This document shows positions 39,361 through 49,090 of a DNA stretch of 64,000 nucleotides, one piece after another; position 1 is the stretch's first letter, and each line of letters starts with the position of its first letter. The notes below the pieces were generated by a model. That model was not told where the DNA came from and did no database searches. It worked only from the letters and a program-made list of their open reading frames with translations. Source of the DNA: Bog-159 sp963738375 (GTDB lineage: Bacteria; Acidobacteriota; Terriglobia; Bryobacterales; Bryobacteraceae). The translations under genes and the position numbers were made by a program. The stretch lies in assembly GCA_963738375.1 (NCBI GenBank), contig CAVTWL010000004.1, positions 1,240,001 through 1,304,000 of the forward strand, read 5' to 3'.

Positions 39361-39759
39361 TTATTTTGCTTCGATGAACGGCAGGTTGGCGGCGACCCGA
39401 GGGGCGGTTTCGACGGAGGTCTTATCTTTCATCTCGGGCGCGACCGGCTTGCGGATATCATAGAACTGGACGCGGCAATAGCGGCAGTGATAGAGATCGG
39501 CGCCCCAAAGAAATTGAATGAAGTTGATGGGACCTTTGAGCATGCTGTCGATCTTGTCGCGGGTAATGAGGCGCGTCAAACGATAGGTGCCGCAGCGCGG
39601 GCAGCGCGGGTAATCGCCGAGATACAACGCATACCATCGAGGCTCGGGCTTGCGTGTGTGGCATTGCTGGCATTCGTACATGGAGACGTAAACGAACTTT
39701 TCAGCCAAAGTTCGATGCACGCGGCGCAACTTTCCCTGACAGGTCGGACAGTGGAGCAC
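39361..39759 (-). CDS. Zinc-ribbon protein of unknown function
   Basis: 132 aa, cytosolic, with cysteine pairs at the N-terminus (CPTC, then CQQC about 30 residues on) and again further along (CPRC and CRYC), enough for two zinc sites. Between them MLKGPINFIQFLWGADLYHC is hydrophobic and aromatic. I know no function. It lies 48 bp upstream of the ABC ATPase on the same strand and may be its first cistron. Confidence 0.7.
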   Translation of the reverse strand: MLHCPTCQGKLRRVHRTLAEKFVYVSMYECQQCHTRKPEPRWYALYLGDYPRCPRCGTYRLTRLITRDKIDSMLKGPINFIQFLWGADLYHCRYCRVQFYDIRKPVAPEMKDKTSVETAPRVAANLPFIEAK

Positions 39760-39843
39760 TTCGTCCTATTTTATACACGAATTGCGCGAACAACTCAACC
39801 CGCGTAACAATAGGATTAGTCCTCCAGATTCCCCAGATCAGTT

Positions 39844-42716
39844 ATGCTGCAACGGATTACGGTGCATGGCGCGCGCCAGCACAACCTGAAAAATATCGAT
39901 GTGGAGATTCCGCGTAACAGCTTGACCGTGATTACGGGGCTGAGCGGTTCGGGGAAATCCTCGCTGGCGTTCGACACCATCTACGCGGAGGGCCAGCGGC
40001 GCTATGTGGAAACGCTTTCCACTTACGCGCGGCAGTTTCTGGACCAGATGGAGCGGCCGGATGTGGATTCGATCGATGGGTTGAGTCCGGCGATTTCGAT
40101 CGAGCAGAAGACCACCAGCCGCAGCCCGCGTTCGACGGTGGGCACCATCACGGAGATTTACGATTATCTGCGGCTGCTGTATTCGTCGATCGGCATGCCG
40201 CACTGCCCGGTATGCGGCAACGAGATTTCGCGGCAGACCACCGAGCAGATCCTGCAGCATGTGCTGGCGCTGCGGCCCGAACGAGCGCATCATGGTGATG
40301 GCGCCGATCGTGCGCGGGCGCAAAGGCGAATATCAAGAAGGATCTGGAGAAACTGGCGCGGCAGGGCTTCGTGCGGGCGCGCATCGATGGCGTGCTGCGG
40401 TCGCTGGACGAAGACGATCCCGCTCGACCGCCGCAAGAACCACACGCATCGAAGTGGTGGTGGACCGGCTGCTGGTCAAAGCCGGGCATCGAGAAGCGCC
40501 TGGAGGCGTCCATCGAGACGGCCACGAAACTGGCCGACGGCCTGGTGCTGATCGCGGTGGTGAACGGCGAGGAGCGCTTGTATTCGCAGAAACTGGCGTG
40601 TACGGAATGCGGCACCAGCGTGCCGCAACTGGAGCCGCGGTCGTTTTCGTTCAACAGCCCGTATGGCGCGTGCGAGGAGTGCACGGCCTGGGCAGCAAGT
40701 GGAGCTTCGATCCGGCAAAGGTGATCGTGGACCCGTCGCAAGCCGCTGCTGGAAGGCGGCACTGGGGCCCGGGCGCGGCTTCGGGGTACATGAAGCAGCG
40801 GCTGGAAGAAGCGGCGCAAAGATCTGCGCATTGACCTGAAGAAGCCGTTCGAAGACTGACCCAAGAAGACCGCAGACAGCTCTGCTCGAAGGCGCCGACG
40901 GGTTTCCTGGCATTCGCGGCATTCTGCACGGACTGTACGACGAGAGTCGACCGAAGCCTACCGCGAGTGGCTGACCGAGTATATGTCGCCGGCCGAGTGT
41001 CCGGCGTGCCACGGGAAGCGGCTGCGGCCGGCGAGCCTGGCGGTGCGGGTCAAGAATTTCTCGATCGCGGAGTTCACGCTATGCCGCTCTCGCGCGCGCT
41101 GATGACGGTGCGCAACTGGGAGTTCGACGAGCGCGAGAGGCAGATCGCCGGGCGCGTCGGTGGATGAGATCCGGCGCCGGCTGGAATTTCTGTCGGCGGT
41201 CGGCCTGGATTATCTGAGCCTGGAGCGGTCGGCGGCGACGCTTTCCGGCGGCGAAGCGCAGCGCATCCGGCTGGCGACGCAGATCGGCTCGAAGCTGCGC
41301 GGCGTGCTGTATGTGCTGGACGAACCTTCCATCGGGCTGCATCCGCGCGACAACGACCGGCTGCTGGACACGCTGACGCAGCTGCGCGACATGGGCAACA
41401 CGGTGCTGGTGGTGGAGCACGATGCGGAGACCATCGAGCGCGCCGATTATGTGATCGATCTGGGCCCGGGCGCGGGCCGGCTGGGCGGCGAACTGGTGGC
41501 GGCGGGAACGCCGGAGGAGATCGCGGCGAACGCCGAATTCGCTGACCGGGCAGTATCTCTCGGGCGCGGCGCAGATCGCAGTGCCGCGCGAGCGGCGGAA
41601 GCTCGAACGGCAAGACGATCTGCGATTCATCGGGCGCGGCGAGCACAATCTGAAGGACATCGACGTCGAGATTCCGCTGGGCCTGTTCATCGTGGTGACG
41701 GGCGTTTCCGGGCAGCGGAAAATCGACGCTGGTGAACGATATTCTGTATCGGGCGCTGGCGCAGCGAGATTTACGGGTCGCACGACGAACCGGGCGCATG
41801 CACGGCGATCAAGGGCATGGACCTGATCGACAAGGTGATTCGGATCGATCAATCGCCGATCGGCCGCACGCCGCGATCGAATCCGGCGACTTATACGCGG
41901 ACTGTTCACGCCCATTCGCGATTTGTATGCGATGCTGCCGGAATCGCGCGAGCGCGGCTACAAGCCCGGGCGCTTCAGCTTCAACGTGAAGGGCGGGCGC
42001 TGCGAAGCGTGCCAGGGCGACGGGCTGAAGCGCATCGAGATGAATTTCCTGCCGGACGTCTACGTCACTTGCGACGTGTGCCGCGGGCGGCGCTACAATC
42101 ACGAAACGCTGCAGGTGAAGTACAAGGGCCATTCCATCGCGGACCTGCTGGAACTACCGGTGGAAGAGGCGCTGCCGCTGCTGGAGAATATCCCGCAGAT
42201 CCGGCCGAAGCTGCAGACGCTGGTCGACGTGGGGCTGGGGTACGTGCACCTGGGGCAATCGTCGACCACGCTTTCGGGCGGCGAGGCGCAGCGCATCAAG
42301 CTGGCGAAGGAATTGAGCAGGCGGCAGACGGGCAAGACGTTCTATGTGCTGGACGAGCCCACCACGGGGCTGCATTTCGAAGACGTGCGCAAGCTGCTGG
42401 ACGTGCTGCAGCGGCTGGTGGATCTGGGCAACACTGTGGTGGTGATCGAGCACAATCTGGATGTGATCAAGAGCGGCCGACTGGATTATCGATCTGGGTC
42501 CGGACGGCGGCGAGGACGGCGGGCGACTGGTGGCGGCGGGCACGCCGGAGCAAGTGGCGCAAGTCGAAAAAGAGCTACACGGCGGAGGCGCTGCGGAAAG
42601 TGATCATGAGCAAATACGTCCTCGCAGCCGATGGATTTCACGGGTCTGAAGACCGTACCGCTGGCGGCGCGGGGGCAAGGTACGAGTTGCGGACTTCGCG
42701 CAGTCCTTATCGCTAA
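39844..42716 (+). pseudogene. uvrA: Excinuclease ABC subunit A, heavily frameshifted
   Basis: DNA-damage recognition ATPase of nucleotide excision repair. The start MLQRITVHGARQHNLKNIDV and Walker A GLSGSGKSSLAFDTIYAEGQ are intact. Zinc cysteines CPVCG, the segment RSFSFNSPYGACEEC, first signature LSGGEAQRIRLATQIGS, LDEPSIGLHPRDN, second Walker A region (GVSG...GKSTL), zinc CEACQGDG and second signature LSGGEAQRIKLAKEL can all be read, but in changing frames. Between 40280 and 42560 I count more than 12 single-base indels, mostly insertions (for example cccgaacgagcgc for cccaacgagcgc). Every motif is still present, so the gene is probably intact in life. The exact end is uncertain (42603 to 42716) because the last frame is not fixed. 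Confidence 0.93.
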
Positions 42717-43566
42717 AGGCGGGGGCATGGCCGGTTGGCTGGAATCGCTGCCGCATATTCTGGCGGGCGATTCGCTTCGCGCGGTGGTGGATGCGCTGCG
42801 GCGGCGCGCGCGCGGAAGCGCGGGATTATCTGGGGCATGGGCGGCCACGTGATCAAGTGCGGGCTGGCGCCGGTGCTGATCGACCTGATGCGGCGCGGCT
42901 ATGCAACGGCTTTCGCGATGAACGGCGCGGCGTCCATTCACGATTTCGAAATCGCGACTGGCGGGGCACACCAGCGAAGATGTGGAAGCCGTGCTGCCGG
43001 ACGGGCGCTTCGGCGCGGCGGAAGAGACCGGGCGCGAGATGAACGAAGCGATCGCGGCCGGCGAACGCGACGGGCTCGGGATGGGCGAAGCGCTGGGGCG
43101 GCGGCTGGAAGAAATTGCCGCTCCGGAGTTTGCCCCGGCCAGCCTGCTCCTGGCGGCGTGGCGCGCGGCAGTTCCAGTGACGGTACACGTGGCGATCGGC
43201 ACCGACACGCCGCACACGCATCCGGCGGCGGATGCGGCAGCCATCGGCAGCGCAACGCATCGCGATTTCCGGCTGCTGTGCTCGCTGGTGGCCGGCATTC
43301 ACGATGGCGGCGTTTACTTGAATGTGGGATCCGCGGTGGTGATGCCGGAAGTGTTTCTGAAGGCCGTATCGGCGGTACGCAACCTGGGGCATCCCTTGGC
43401 GAATTTCACGACGGTGAATCTTGATTTTCTGCAGCATTACCGGCCGAAGGTGAACGTGGTGGAACGTCCCCACGCGGGTTCGGGCGGCGCGGGCTACGCG
43501 CTCACCGGACATCATGAACTGATGGTGCCGCTGCTGGCGGCCTGCCTGATCGAGAAGGAACGATGA
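42631..43566 (+). CDS. Conserved protein of unknown function (distantly deoxyhypusine-synthase-like?), frameshifted at start
   Basis: About 310 aa after repair. MDFTGLKTVPLAARG is the start. The frame then shifts near 42673, 42715, 42800 and 42962, and from 42982 runs cleanly to the stop. Readable blocks are IIWGMGGHVIKCGLAPVLID, MNGAASIHDFEIATGG, GIHDGGVYLNVGSAVVMPEV and LDFLQHYRPKVNVVERPHAG. The order of glycine-rich blocks vaguely recalls the deoxyhypusine-synthase fold, but the catalytic lysine motif GGGxxKHH is not present, so I would not assign that activity. It ends overlapping the CPBP gene by 4 bp (ATGA). Confidence 0.65.
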
Positions 43567-44330
43567 GCCCCGATCCGCAACCGCCGCTGCTGGTCGTCGC
43601 GCCCCCGCCCCGCGAACCGCCCGACGTTTATCCATTCTGGGGATACCTGGATCTGCTGGGCTACGTGCTCATCGCACTGTTGGGATCGGTGGTGGAATCG
43701 CTGGCCATGGCGGCCCTGCTCTCCGCCCGGCATATGAAGCAGATTTACGTGCTGATGCCGGCGCAGGTGATTCTCTACGCCTTCCTGATGGGCTCGCTGG
43801 CGCTGATTTTCAAGCGCTATTACGGGCGGCCCTTCTGGCAATCGGTGCGCTGGACGCGGCCATCGGTGAACATGCCATTCGTGGCCGCGTGCGGCGTGAC
43901 CGCGGCGATGGTCGTGGTCATAACCAGCGTTTTGATCCGGACGCCGGATAACGACAGCCCGATGAAAGCGCTCTTGTCGGAGCCCAGTTCGGCGCTCATG
44001 ATCGCGGTGATTGGAGTGACGCTGGCGCCGGTGTGCGAGGAGATCGTGTTTCGCGGATTCCTGCAACCGCTGCTGGTTCGCTCGCTGGGTGCGGCGCCCG
44101 GCATTCTGTTAGCGGCCGCCGCCTTCGGATTCTTGCATTTTCAGGAATACGGCAATTCCTGGAAGCACGCCATGTTGATCATGCTGGCCGGCGCGTCGTT
44201 CGGTTGGATGCGGCAGCGCAGCGGATCGACCAAAGCGGCAGCGTTGATGCATGCGGCTTACAACGGGGTATTCTTCTTCCTGCTGGCCGTGCAGCAGGTG
44301 GCGTCGCACGGGCACTGGGCGGGGCGATAG
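43563..44330 (+). CDS. CPBP-family intramembrane metalloprotease
   Basis: Membrane protein of 255 aa with about seven helices. Conserved motif 1 is EEIVFRGFLQPLL (EExxxR) at about 158 and motif 2 is FGFLHFQEYGN (FxxxH) at about 190, the metal-binding residues of the Rce1/CPBP (Abi) family. These proteases process prenylated proteins in eukaryotes; bacterial substrates are mostly unknown. Start overlaps the preceding gene by ATGA. It converges on mutS2 with 7 bp between stops. Confidence 0.92.
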   Translation: MSPDPQPPLLVVAPPPREPPDVYPFWGYLDLLGYVLIALLGSVVESLAMAALLSARHMKQIYVLMPAQVILYAFLMGSLALIFKRYYGRPFWQSVRWTRPSVNMPFVAACGVTAAMVVVITSVLIRTPDNDSPMKALLSEPSSALMIAVIGVTLAPVCEEIVFRGFLQPLLVRSLGAAPGILLAAAAFGFLHFQEYGNSWKHAMLIMLAGASFGWMRQRSGSTKAAALMHAAYNGVFFFLLAVQQVASHGHWAGR

Positions 44331-44337
44331 GCCGCCG

Positions 44338-46746
44338 CTATTCCCGCAGTTCGACGATGGTGGCGCCGGTGCCGCCTTCCGATGGCGGCGCCTGAAAGTG
44401 CCGGGCCACGTGGGGATGATGCTCCAGCAGTTCCCAGAGCACCTTGCGCAATATGCCCATGCCGTGGCCGTGTACGATGCGCACGCGGCTGGCGGTGGCC
44501 ATGACCGCGCGGTCGAGAAACTGATCGACATTGTCGCGGGCTTCCTCGGCGCGCTGTCCGATGACGTTAATTTCCTGATGTACAGGCGCAAGTTCAGGCG
44601 CCGGTTTGTAGGTGACGTTCTTGGGTAGTTTCGACGAAACCGGGGTATCGGGAAGCACTTCGAGCACATCATCCACCGAGACCTGCATCTTCATGAACCC
44701 GGCGTCCACTTCCAGGCGGTCATCGGCCAGGATGCGGCGCACGCGCGCTGGTTCGCGCACACCCTGCAGGCGCACGCGCACGCCCTCGGTAATCTTCGGA
44801 CGCGCCAGATCGCCGTGGCGCGACTCGTCCTGCGTGGAAAGAACCGTGGTGCGGAACTCTTCGCGCAATTCGCGCTTGGTCTTGGCCACGCGGCGCTGGG
44901 CTTGGTCGGCGGCCTTCCGCTGATCGGCGCCCTGAATGATCTGGCCGATGGTTTCGGCCGCCTGCTCGTCGAATTTCGCCAGCATCTGCTCGGTGCGGCG
45001 CTCCAGTTCTTTCAGCTTGGCGGCTTCGCGCTTCTCCCAGTCGGCCGCGATTTCTTTTTCGCGAGCGGCGAGCGCGGCGGTCTGTCGGCGAAGATCGGTT
45101 TCCAGCACCTGCACGTCTTTCAGGCGTTGGTGCAGTTCGGAGAGGAAGCGGCCGAGGTCGCGTTCGCGGTCGCTCAAGGCGGCGCGCGCGCGATTCATGA
45201 TGTCTTCGGGCATGCCCAGGCGCGTGGCGATTTCCAGACCCGCGGACTTGCCCGGCATGCCGGTGTGCAGCACGTAGGTCGGCTCCAGCGTCTGCTCGTC
45301 GAAGCCCATCGAAGCGTTTAGCACCGACTTGGTATTGGCACCGTAAATCTTCAGGGCGAGCAGATGCGTAGAGGCGAGCGTATATGCCCCGGCGGCGCGG
45401 AAATGATCGACCACGGCAACACCGAGCGCGCCGCCTTCTTCCGGATCGGTGGCCGCGCCGAGCTCGTCGAGGAGCACGAGCGAATCGGGTGTGACATCGA
45501 GCGCCATATCGCGGATATGCGAAATGTGCGCGGAAAACGTGCTGAGGCTTTCCAGAATGGATTGGTTGTCGCCGATATCGGCGAGGACTTGTCCGAAGAT
45601 GGGGAACTCGGCTTCCGCGGCGGGCACGGGCAGGCCGGACTGGGCCATCAAGGTAAGCAGACCCACGGTCTTCAGCGTTACTGTTTTGCCCCCCGTATTG
45701 GGACCGCTGATGAGCAGCGTTTTCGAGGCGGCGTTGAGTTCGAGCGTGATGGGCACCACCTGCTTGCGCTGGCGGCGGAGCACATCCTCAAGCAGGGGGT
45801 GGCGGGCTTCGCGCAGCCGGAGGCGATCGCCAAAGCGGGGAATGGCGCAATCGAAGTCGATGGCGAAGCGCGCCTTGCCGAAGATCATCTCGAGTTCGCC
45901 GAGGGTAGCCATGGTCTGGCGGATGGACTCGGCGTAGCCGCGCAGACGGGCAGTAAGCTCGCGCAGGATGCGGTGAACCTCCTGCATCTCCTCTTCGGTG
46001 AGGCGGACGAGTTCGTTGTTCAGGTCGATGGTTTCGAGGGGCTCAACGAATAAGGTGTGGCCGCTGGCGCTGGCGGCATGGATGACGCCATCCACTTTGC
46101 GGCGCTGGCCGGCAACGATGGGGACGACGAAGCGTTCGTTGCGGATGGTGACGAACTCCTCCTGCAGCACGCCTTCCTCCTGGTGGGCTTTCAGGAAGCG
46201 TTCGAGGGAACTCTGGATGGACTTGCGCTGGCGTTCGATTTCGCGGCGCAGGCGCGCCAAGGCCACGCTGGCGTGGTCGGCGACGGAGCCATCGGGGAGG
46301 ATTTTGCCTTGCAATTCCTGCAGCAGTGTGCGGAAATCTCCGATGAATTGAGCGCGCGCGCCGAGCCGTGGGAAGCGTTCGGCGACCGCGTTCAGGATAC
46401 TTTTGGCGTCGGCGGCGCGGTCAAGGACGTGGAAAAGATCGAAGATTTCCTTGCCTTCGAGTCCGGCGCCTTCGATGCGTAGCTTGTGGACAGCCTCGGT
46501 GAGGTCGGGAAAACCGCCGAATTCGATGCGGATGGATGCGCCGCGTCCGCCGGTTTGGGGGCGGCCGGCGGAACGGAGATATTCAACGGCCTCGCCGGCA
46601 TCGGCCAGGTCGGCGGTCAGGCGCGCGGCGTCGTCATGCGGCTGGATCTTGGCGAGTTCGGCTTTGCCAGGCGGGCTGGAGACATAGCGGCCGAGAAGCG
46701 CGCGCAAGGATTCGTATTCGAGGATTTCGGCGCTGGTTGCCTTCAT
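44338..46746 (-). CDS. mutS2: Endonuclease MutS2
   Basis: 802-aa ATPase-nuclease of the MutS2 group, linked to recombination control and ribosome rescue in other bacteria. The core and lever domains (about 1-320) precede the ATPase with LLISGPNTGGKTVTLKTVGL at about 330, LDELGAATDPEEGGALGVAV and ASTHLLALK. Then comes the long coiled arm (RDLGRFLSELHQRLKDVQVL) and the Smr nuclease domain at the C-terminus (VRIVHGHGMGILRKVLWELL). All motifs are intact. Confidence 0.97.
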   Translation of the reverse strand: MKATSAEILEYESLRALLGRYVSSPPGKAELAKIQPHDDAARLTADLADAGEAVEYLRSAGRPQTGGRGASIRIEFGGFPDLTEAVHKLRIEGAGLEGKEIFDLFHVLDRAADAKSILNAVAERFPRLGARAQFIGDFRTLLQELQGKILPDGSVADHASVALARLRREIERQRKSIQSSLERFLKAHQEEGVLQEEFVTIRNERFVVPIVAGQRRKVDGVIHAASASGHTLFVEPLETIDLNNELVRLTEEEMQEVHRILRELTARLRGYAESIRQTMATLGELEMIFGKARFAIDFDCAIPRFGDRLRLREARHPLLEDVLRRQRKQVVPITLELNAASKTLLISGPNTGGKTVTLKTVGLLTLMAQSGLPVPAAEAEFPIFGQVLADIGDNQSILESLSTFSAHISHIRDMALDVTPDSLVLLDELGAATDPEEGGALGVAVVDHFRAAGAYTLASTHLLALKIYGANTKSVLNASMGFDEQTLEPTYVLHTGMPGKSAGLEIATRLGMPEDIMNRARAALSDRERDLGRFLSELHQRLKDVQVLETDLRRQTAALAAREKEIAADWEKREAAKLKELERRTEQMLAKFDEQAAETIGQIIQGADQRKAADQAQRRVAKTKRELREEFRTTVLSTQDESRHGDLARPKITEGVRVRLQGVREPARVRRILADDRLEVDAGFMKMQVSVDDVLEVLPDTPVSSKLPKNVTYKPAPELAPVHQEINVIGQRAEEARDNVDQFLDRAVMATASRVRIVHGHGMGILRKVLWELLEHHPHVARHFQAPPSEGGTGATIVELRE

Positions 46747-47213
46747 CTTTCTCTATTGTCGGGCATGGAGAGCACTGAGCGTGAACGCCGGCGAAAACCT
46801 TTTTCGATTACCGGAAGGGTACCGTCGGTGATGCGGTAATCGGCGAGCTTGGGGCGAGGAACCCAGGCCACCCGACTGGCATCGTCGGCCGCTTGCAACT
46901 CGCCTCCGGTAATGCGGCAGAGGTAATCGACGAGGACGTAGTGGTATTCGGGAGCGCCGTGCTCGTCGCGCATGATCCGTTCAAATATTTCGAGGATCCT
47001 GACTGGCTTGACTTCCAGGCCGGTCTCCTCGCGGACTTCGCGGATGACGCCCTGTTCCAGGGTTTCGCCAACATTGAGCACGCCGCCGGGGAGAGACCAA
47101 TAGCCCTTAAGGGGTTCCCTGCCCCGCTCGACCAGAAGTATCCTGCCGCGATCGAAGATCAGCGCGGCGATGCCGAGAATGGGGCGTGGAGGATAACGGC
47201 GGGAGCCGGACAT
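46743..47213 (-). CDS. NUDIX hydrolase
   Basis: 156 aa, hydrolysing a nucleoside diphosphate linked to another group. The Nudix box reads GGVLNVGETLEQGVIREVRE followed by ETGLE (G-x5-E-x7-REV-x2-E-E), with WSLP before it. I begin at MSGSRRYPPRPILGIAALIF, one base after the HAD stop; the longer frame upstream runs through that gene. ADP-ribose or an 8-oxo nucleotide are common substrates, undetermined here. Reads in an apparent operon with the HAD phosphatase. Confidence 0.9.
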   Translation of the reverse strand: MSGSRRYPPRPILGIAALIFDRGRILLVERGREPLKGYWSLPGGVLNVGETLEQGVIREVREETGLEVKPVRILEIFERIMRDEHGAPEYHYVLVDYLCRITGGELQAADDASRVAWVPRPKLADYRITDGTLPVIEKGFRRRSRSVLSMPDNRER

Positions 47214-47214
47214 G

Positions 47215-47910
47215 TCAGGCCGAAAGGACCATGTCGAGGGTGAAGGCGCGCAGGTCGCTGAGCAGGATGTCGGGCGCGTAGGCGAGCAGTTCGCCGCGTG
47301 TGGAGATGCCGGTGTGGACGGCGATGGAACGGATACGGTTGCTTTGGGCGGCGATGATGTCGCTCGGCGCGTCGCCAACCAGGGCGATGGGAGCTTTTTG
47401 GGCGAGCCAGCCTTCGGCACGGGCGCGGCGGATGGCCAGGCGGGCGAGGCCGGCACGGTCTCGAGCCATCTCGCCGAAGGAGCCAAAGCGAAAGTAGGGC
47501 TTAAGGCCGGCGCGGTCCAGTTTCTTCCAGCCGATGCGGGTGAGGTTGCCGGTGACCAGTCCGAGCAAAACTCCGCGGCTTTGCAGGCGGCGGAGCAAAT
47601 GACGGACGCCGGGACAGGTCTTGCGTTGGAGGTCAGGCACGGTGCGCAGGTAGATTTGCTGCGCGCGCGCAACGATCTCGGGCATGTCGCGGCGGGCAGC
47701 GGCCTGGGAGGCGCCTGCGTCGCGCATCATGCGCGTGAGGATGTCGGGGTCGAGCATGCCGTGAACGGGGATGTGATCGGTACTGGTGTCGAGGCCGGTA
47801 ACCCGCCGCACGGCGTCGACCAAGGCTTGGCGGTGGTGGGGGCCAGCTCGGCGTACCAGGGTGCCATCGATATCGAAGAGAACCATGGCGGGGGCGGCAG
47901 GGTGGATCAT
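47215..47910 (-). CDS. HAD-superfamily phosphatase (phosphoglycolate phosphatase-like)
   Basis: 231 aa. VLFDIDGTLVRRAGPHHRQA is motif I with the nucleophile Asp; LGLVTGNLTRIGWKKLD carries motif II Thr; IALVGDAPSDIIAAQSNRI is motif IV, with a helical cap between. The layout resembles Gph/PpaX. Translation may start at the second Met just before VLFDIDGTL. Ends 1 bp before the nudix start. Confidence 0.88.
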   Translation of the reverse strand: MIHPAAPAMVLFDIDGTLVRRAGPHHRQALVDAVRRVTGLDTSTDHIPVHGMLDPDILTRMMRDAGASQAAARRDMPEIVARAQQIYLRTVPDLQRKTCPGVRHLLRRLQSRGVLLGLVTGNLTRIGWKKLDRAGLKPYFRFGSFGEMARDRAGLARLAIRRARAEGWLAQKAPIALVGDAPSDIIAAQSNRIRSIAVHTGISTRGELLAYAPDILLSDLRAFTLDMVLSA

Positions 47911-47950
47911 TGGCGCAGCTCAAATAGCGACGGGCGCGGGAAAGGAAGTA

Positions 47951-48026
47951 TGGTGGACGACGGGGGGATCGAACCCCCGACCTCTGCATTGCGAACGCAG
48001 CGCTCTCCCAGCTGAGCTAGTCGCCC
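47951..48026 (-). tRNA. tRNA-Ala (anticodon CGC)
   Basis: A 76-nt cloverleaf on the minus strand, with the 3' CCA encoded. The acceptor stem GGGCGAC pairs with GTCGTCC (one G-U). The D-arm has AGCTCAGCTGGGAGAGC. The anticodon stem CTGCG/TGCAG holds the loop TTCGCAA with anticodon CGC (reads GCG, alanine). The T-arm GGGGGTTCGATCCCCC is standard. The discriminator is A. Confidence 0.97.
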
Positions 48027-48058
48027 ACACAGAACGGATCGGACAACTACAATATATC

Positions 48059-48850
48059 ATGATGGCCGAACGCGATTTGACCGGACAGTTGGAGAAGATG
48101 CAGCGGGAGTGGGACGAGAGGGCGAGGGAGAACGCGCGCTTTTACGTGAACACGGAACGCGCGGACTGGACCGATGCGGAGTTCTTTCAGTCGGGGGAGC
48201 GGACGGTTGCCGAAGAAATTCTCACCGACATGATCAATATCTGCCAGGGTAAAGATCCCAAGAGAATGCGGGTGCTTGAGATTGGATGCGGGGCGGGACG
48301 AGTGACTCGCGCTTTAGCTAGGGTTTTTGGAACGGTTTACGGAGTAGATATTAGCGGAGAGATGGTGAAGCAGGCGAGTGCGGCACTGGCGGATATTCCC
48401 AATGTTCGGATTCTGCAAAACAGTGGCAAGGATCTAGACGTACTAGGACCACAGCGTTTTGATTTTGCCTTTTCGTCAATCGTGTTTCAACATATCCCCA
48501 GCCGGGAAGTTATCGAAAGTTATGTAACGGAGGTGCGCAAGCGCCTGCGCCGGGGAGGTCTATTCAAGTTTCAGATACAAGGTGCGGCGGCGTTGGACAG
48601 CGCGCCGGACGATACTTGGCTGGGAGTCACTTATTCCGAACAGGAGGCGAGAGACATGGCGCTCCGCTGTGACTTTGAAATGCGTTATAGCTACGGCGCC
48701 GGGACGCAGTACTTCTGGCTCTGGTACTTTAATCCCGGCTTCTTATCTCCGGCATGGCGGCAGCATCGGGAGTACAGGCTGCGGCTGGCTTACCGGAAGA
48801 TGCGCACGAAGGCTGCCAGGCTACTGAAAAGCTCTAGCTTTAGGCGTTAG
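48059..48850 (+). CDS. SAM-dependent methyltransferase (class I)
   Basis: 263 aa. After a charged N-terminal helix (LTGQLEKMQREWDERARENA) comes motif I VLEIGCGAGRVTRALARVFG at about 75, then YGVDISGEMVKQA (acidic residue for the ribose) and FSSIVFQHIPSREVIESYV. The late part (YGAGTQYFWLWYFNPGFLSP) is specific to this subgroup. Substrate unknown. The start is the double ATG at 48059/48062, without a clear ribosome-binding site. Base composition is slightly less GC-rich than its neighbours. Confidence 0.88.
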   Translation: MMAERDLTGQLEKMQREWDERARENARFYVNTERADWTDAEFFQSGERTVAEEILTDMINICQGKDPKRMRVLEIGCGAGRVTRALARVFGTVYGVDISGEMVKQASAALADIPNVRILQNSGKDLDVLGPQRFDFAFSSIVFQHIPSREVIESYVTEVRKRLRRGGLFKFQIQGAAALDSAPDDTWLGVTYSEQEARDMALRCDFEMRYSYGAGTQYFWLWYFNPGFLSPAWRQHREYRLRLAYRKMRTKAARLLKSSSFRR

Positions 48851-49055
48851 TGGCCTTTTTTTTACGGCGTGTTGCCCAGTATTTCTTCATACGGTCGGAG
48901 ACGATCTGACGCTCGTTTTCATCCATGGACTTACGTCCGCGGCGTTTAGGCGCGGGGAGAGTACCGGTACTTTCAAACTGTTCGAGGGAGGCGATCACCT
49001 CGTTCAGCTTTCTGAGTTCCTCGTAGAGATCCCGGATTGCTTTGTTCAGATCCAT
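48840..49055 (-). CDS. Small basic protein of unknown function
   Basis: 71 aa: a leading amphipathic helix (MDLNKAIRDLYEELRKLNEV) and a basic C-half with APKRRGRKSMDENERQIVSD and RMKKYWATRRKKK. The RRGRKSM...ERMKKYWA pattern recurs, as I recall, in small proteins of Acidobacteria, and could bind nucleic acid. Overlaps the end of the convergent methyltransferase gene by 11 bp. Confidence 0.65.
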   Translation of the reverse strand: MDLNKAIRDLYEELRKLNEVIASLEQFESTGTLPAPKRRGRKSMDENERQIVSDRMKKYWATRRKKKATNA

Positions 49056-49090
49056 GTGTAACCGTGTAACTCCACGGTCCGCATGGCCTG

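Noticed and set aside
40280..42560. Programmed frameshifting in uvrA
   Set aside because: More than a dozen shifts at unrelated sequences cannot be recoding sites. UvrA is not known to be frameshifted, and nearby genes with the same pattern suggest consensus error.
48845..48860. T8 run as an intrinsic terminator for the methyltransferase
   Set aside because: The run encodes the Lys residues of the convergent 71-aa protein and the only stem before it has 5 bp with a small loop.
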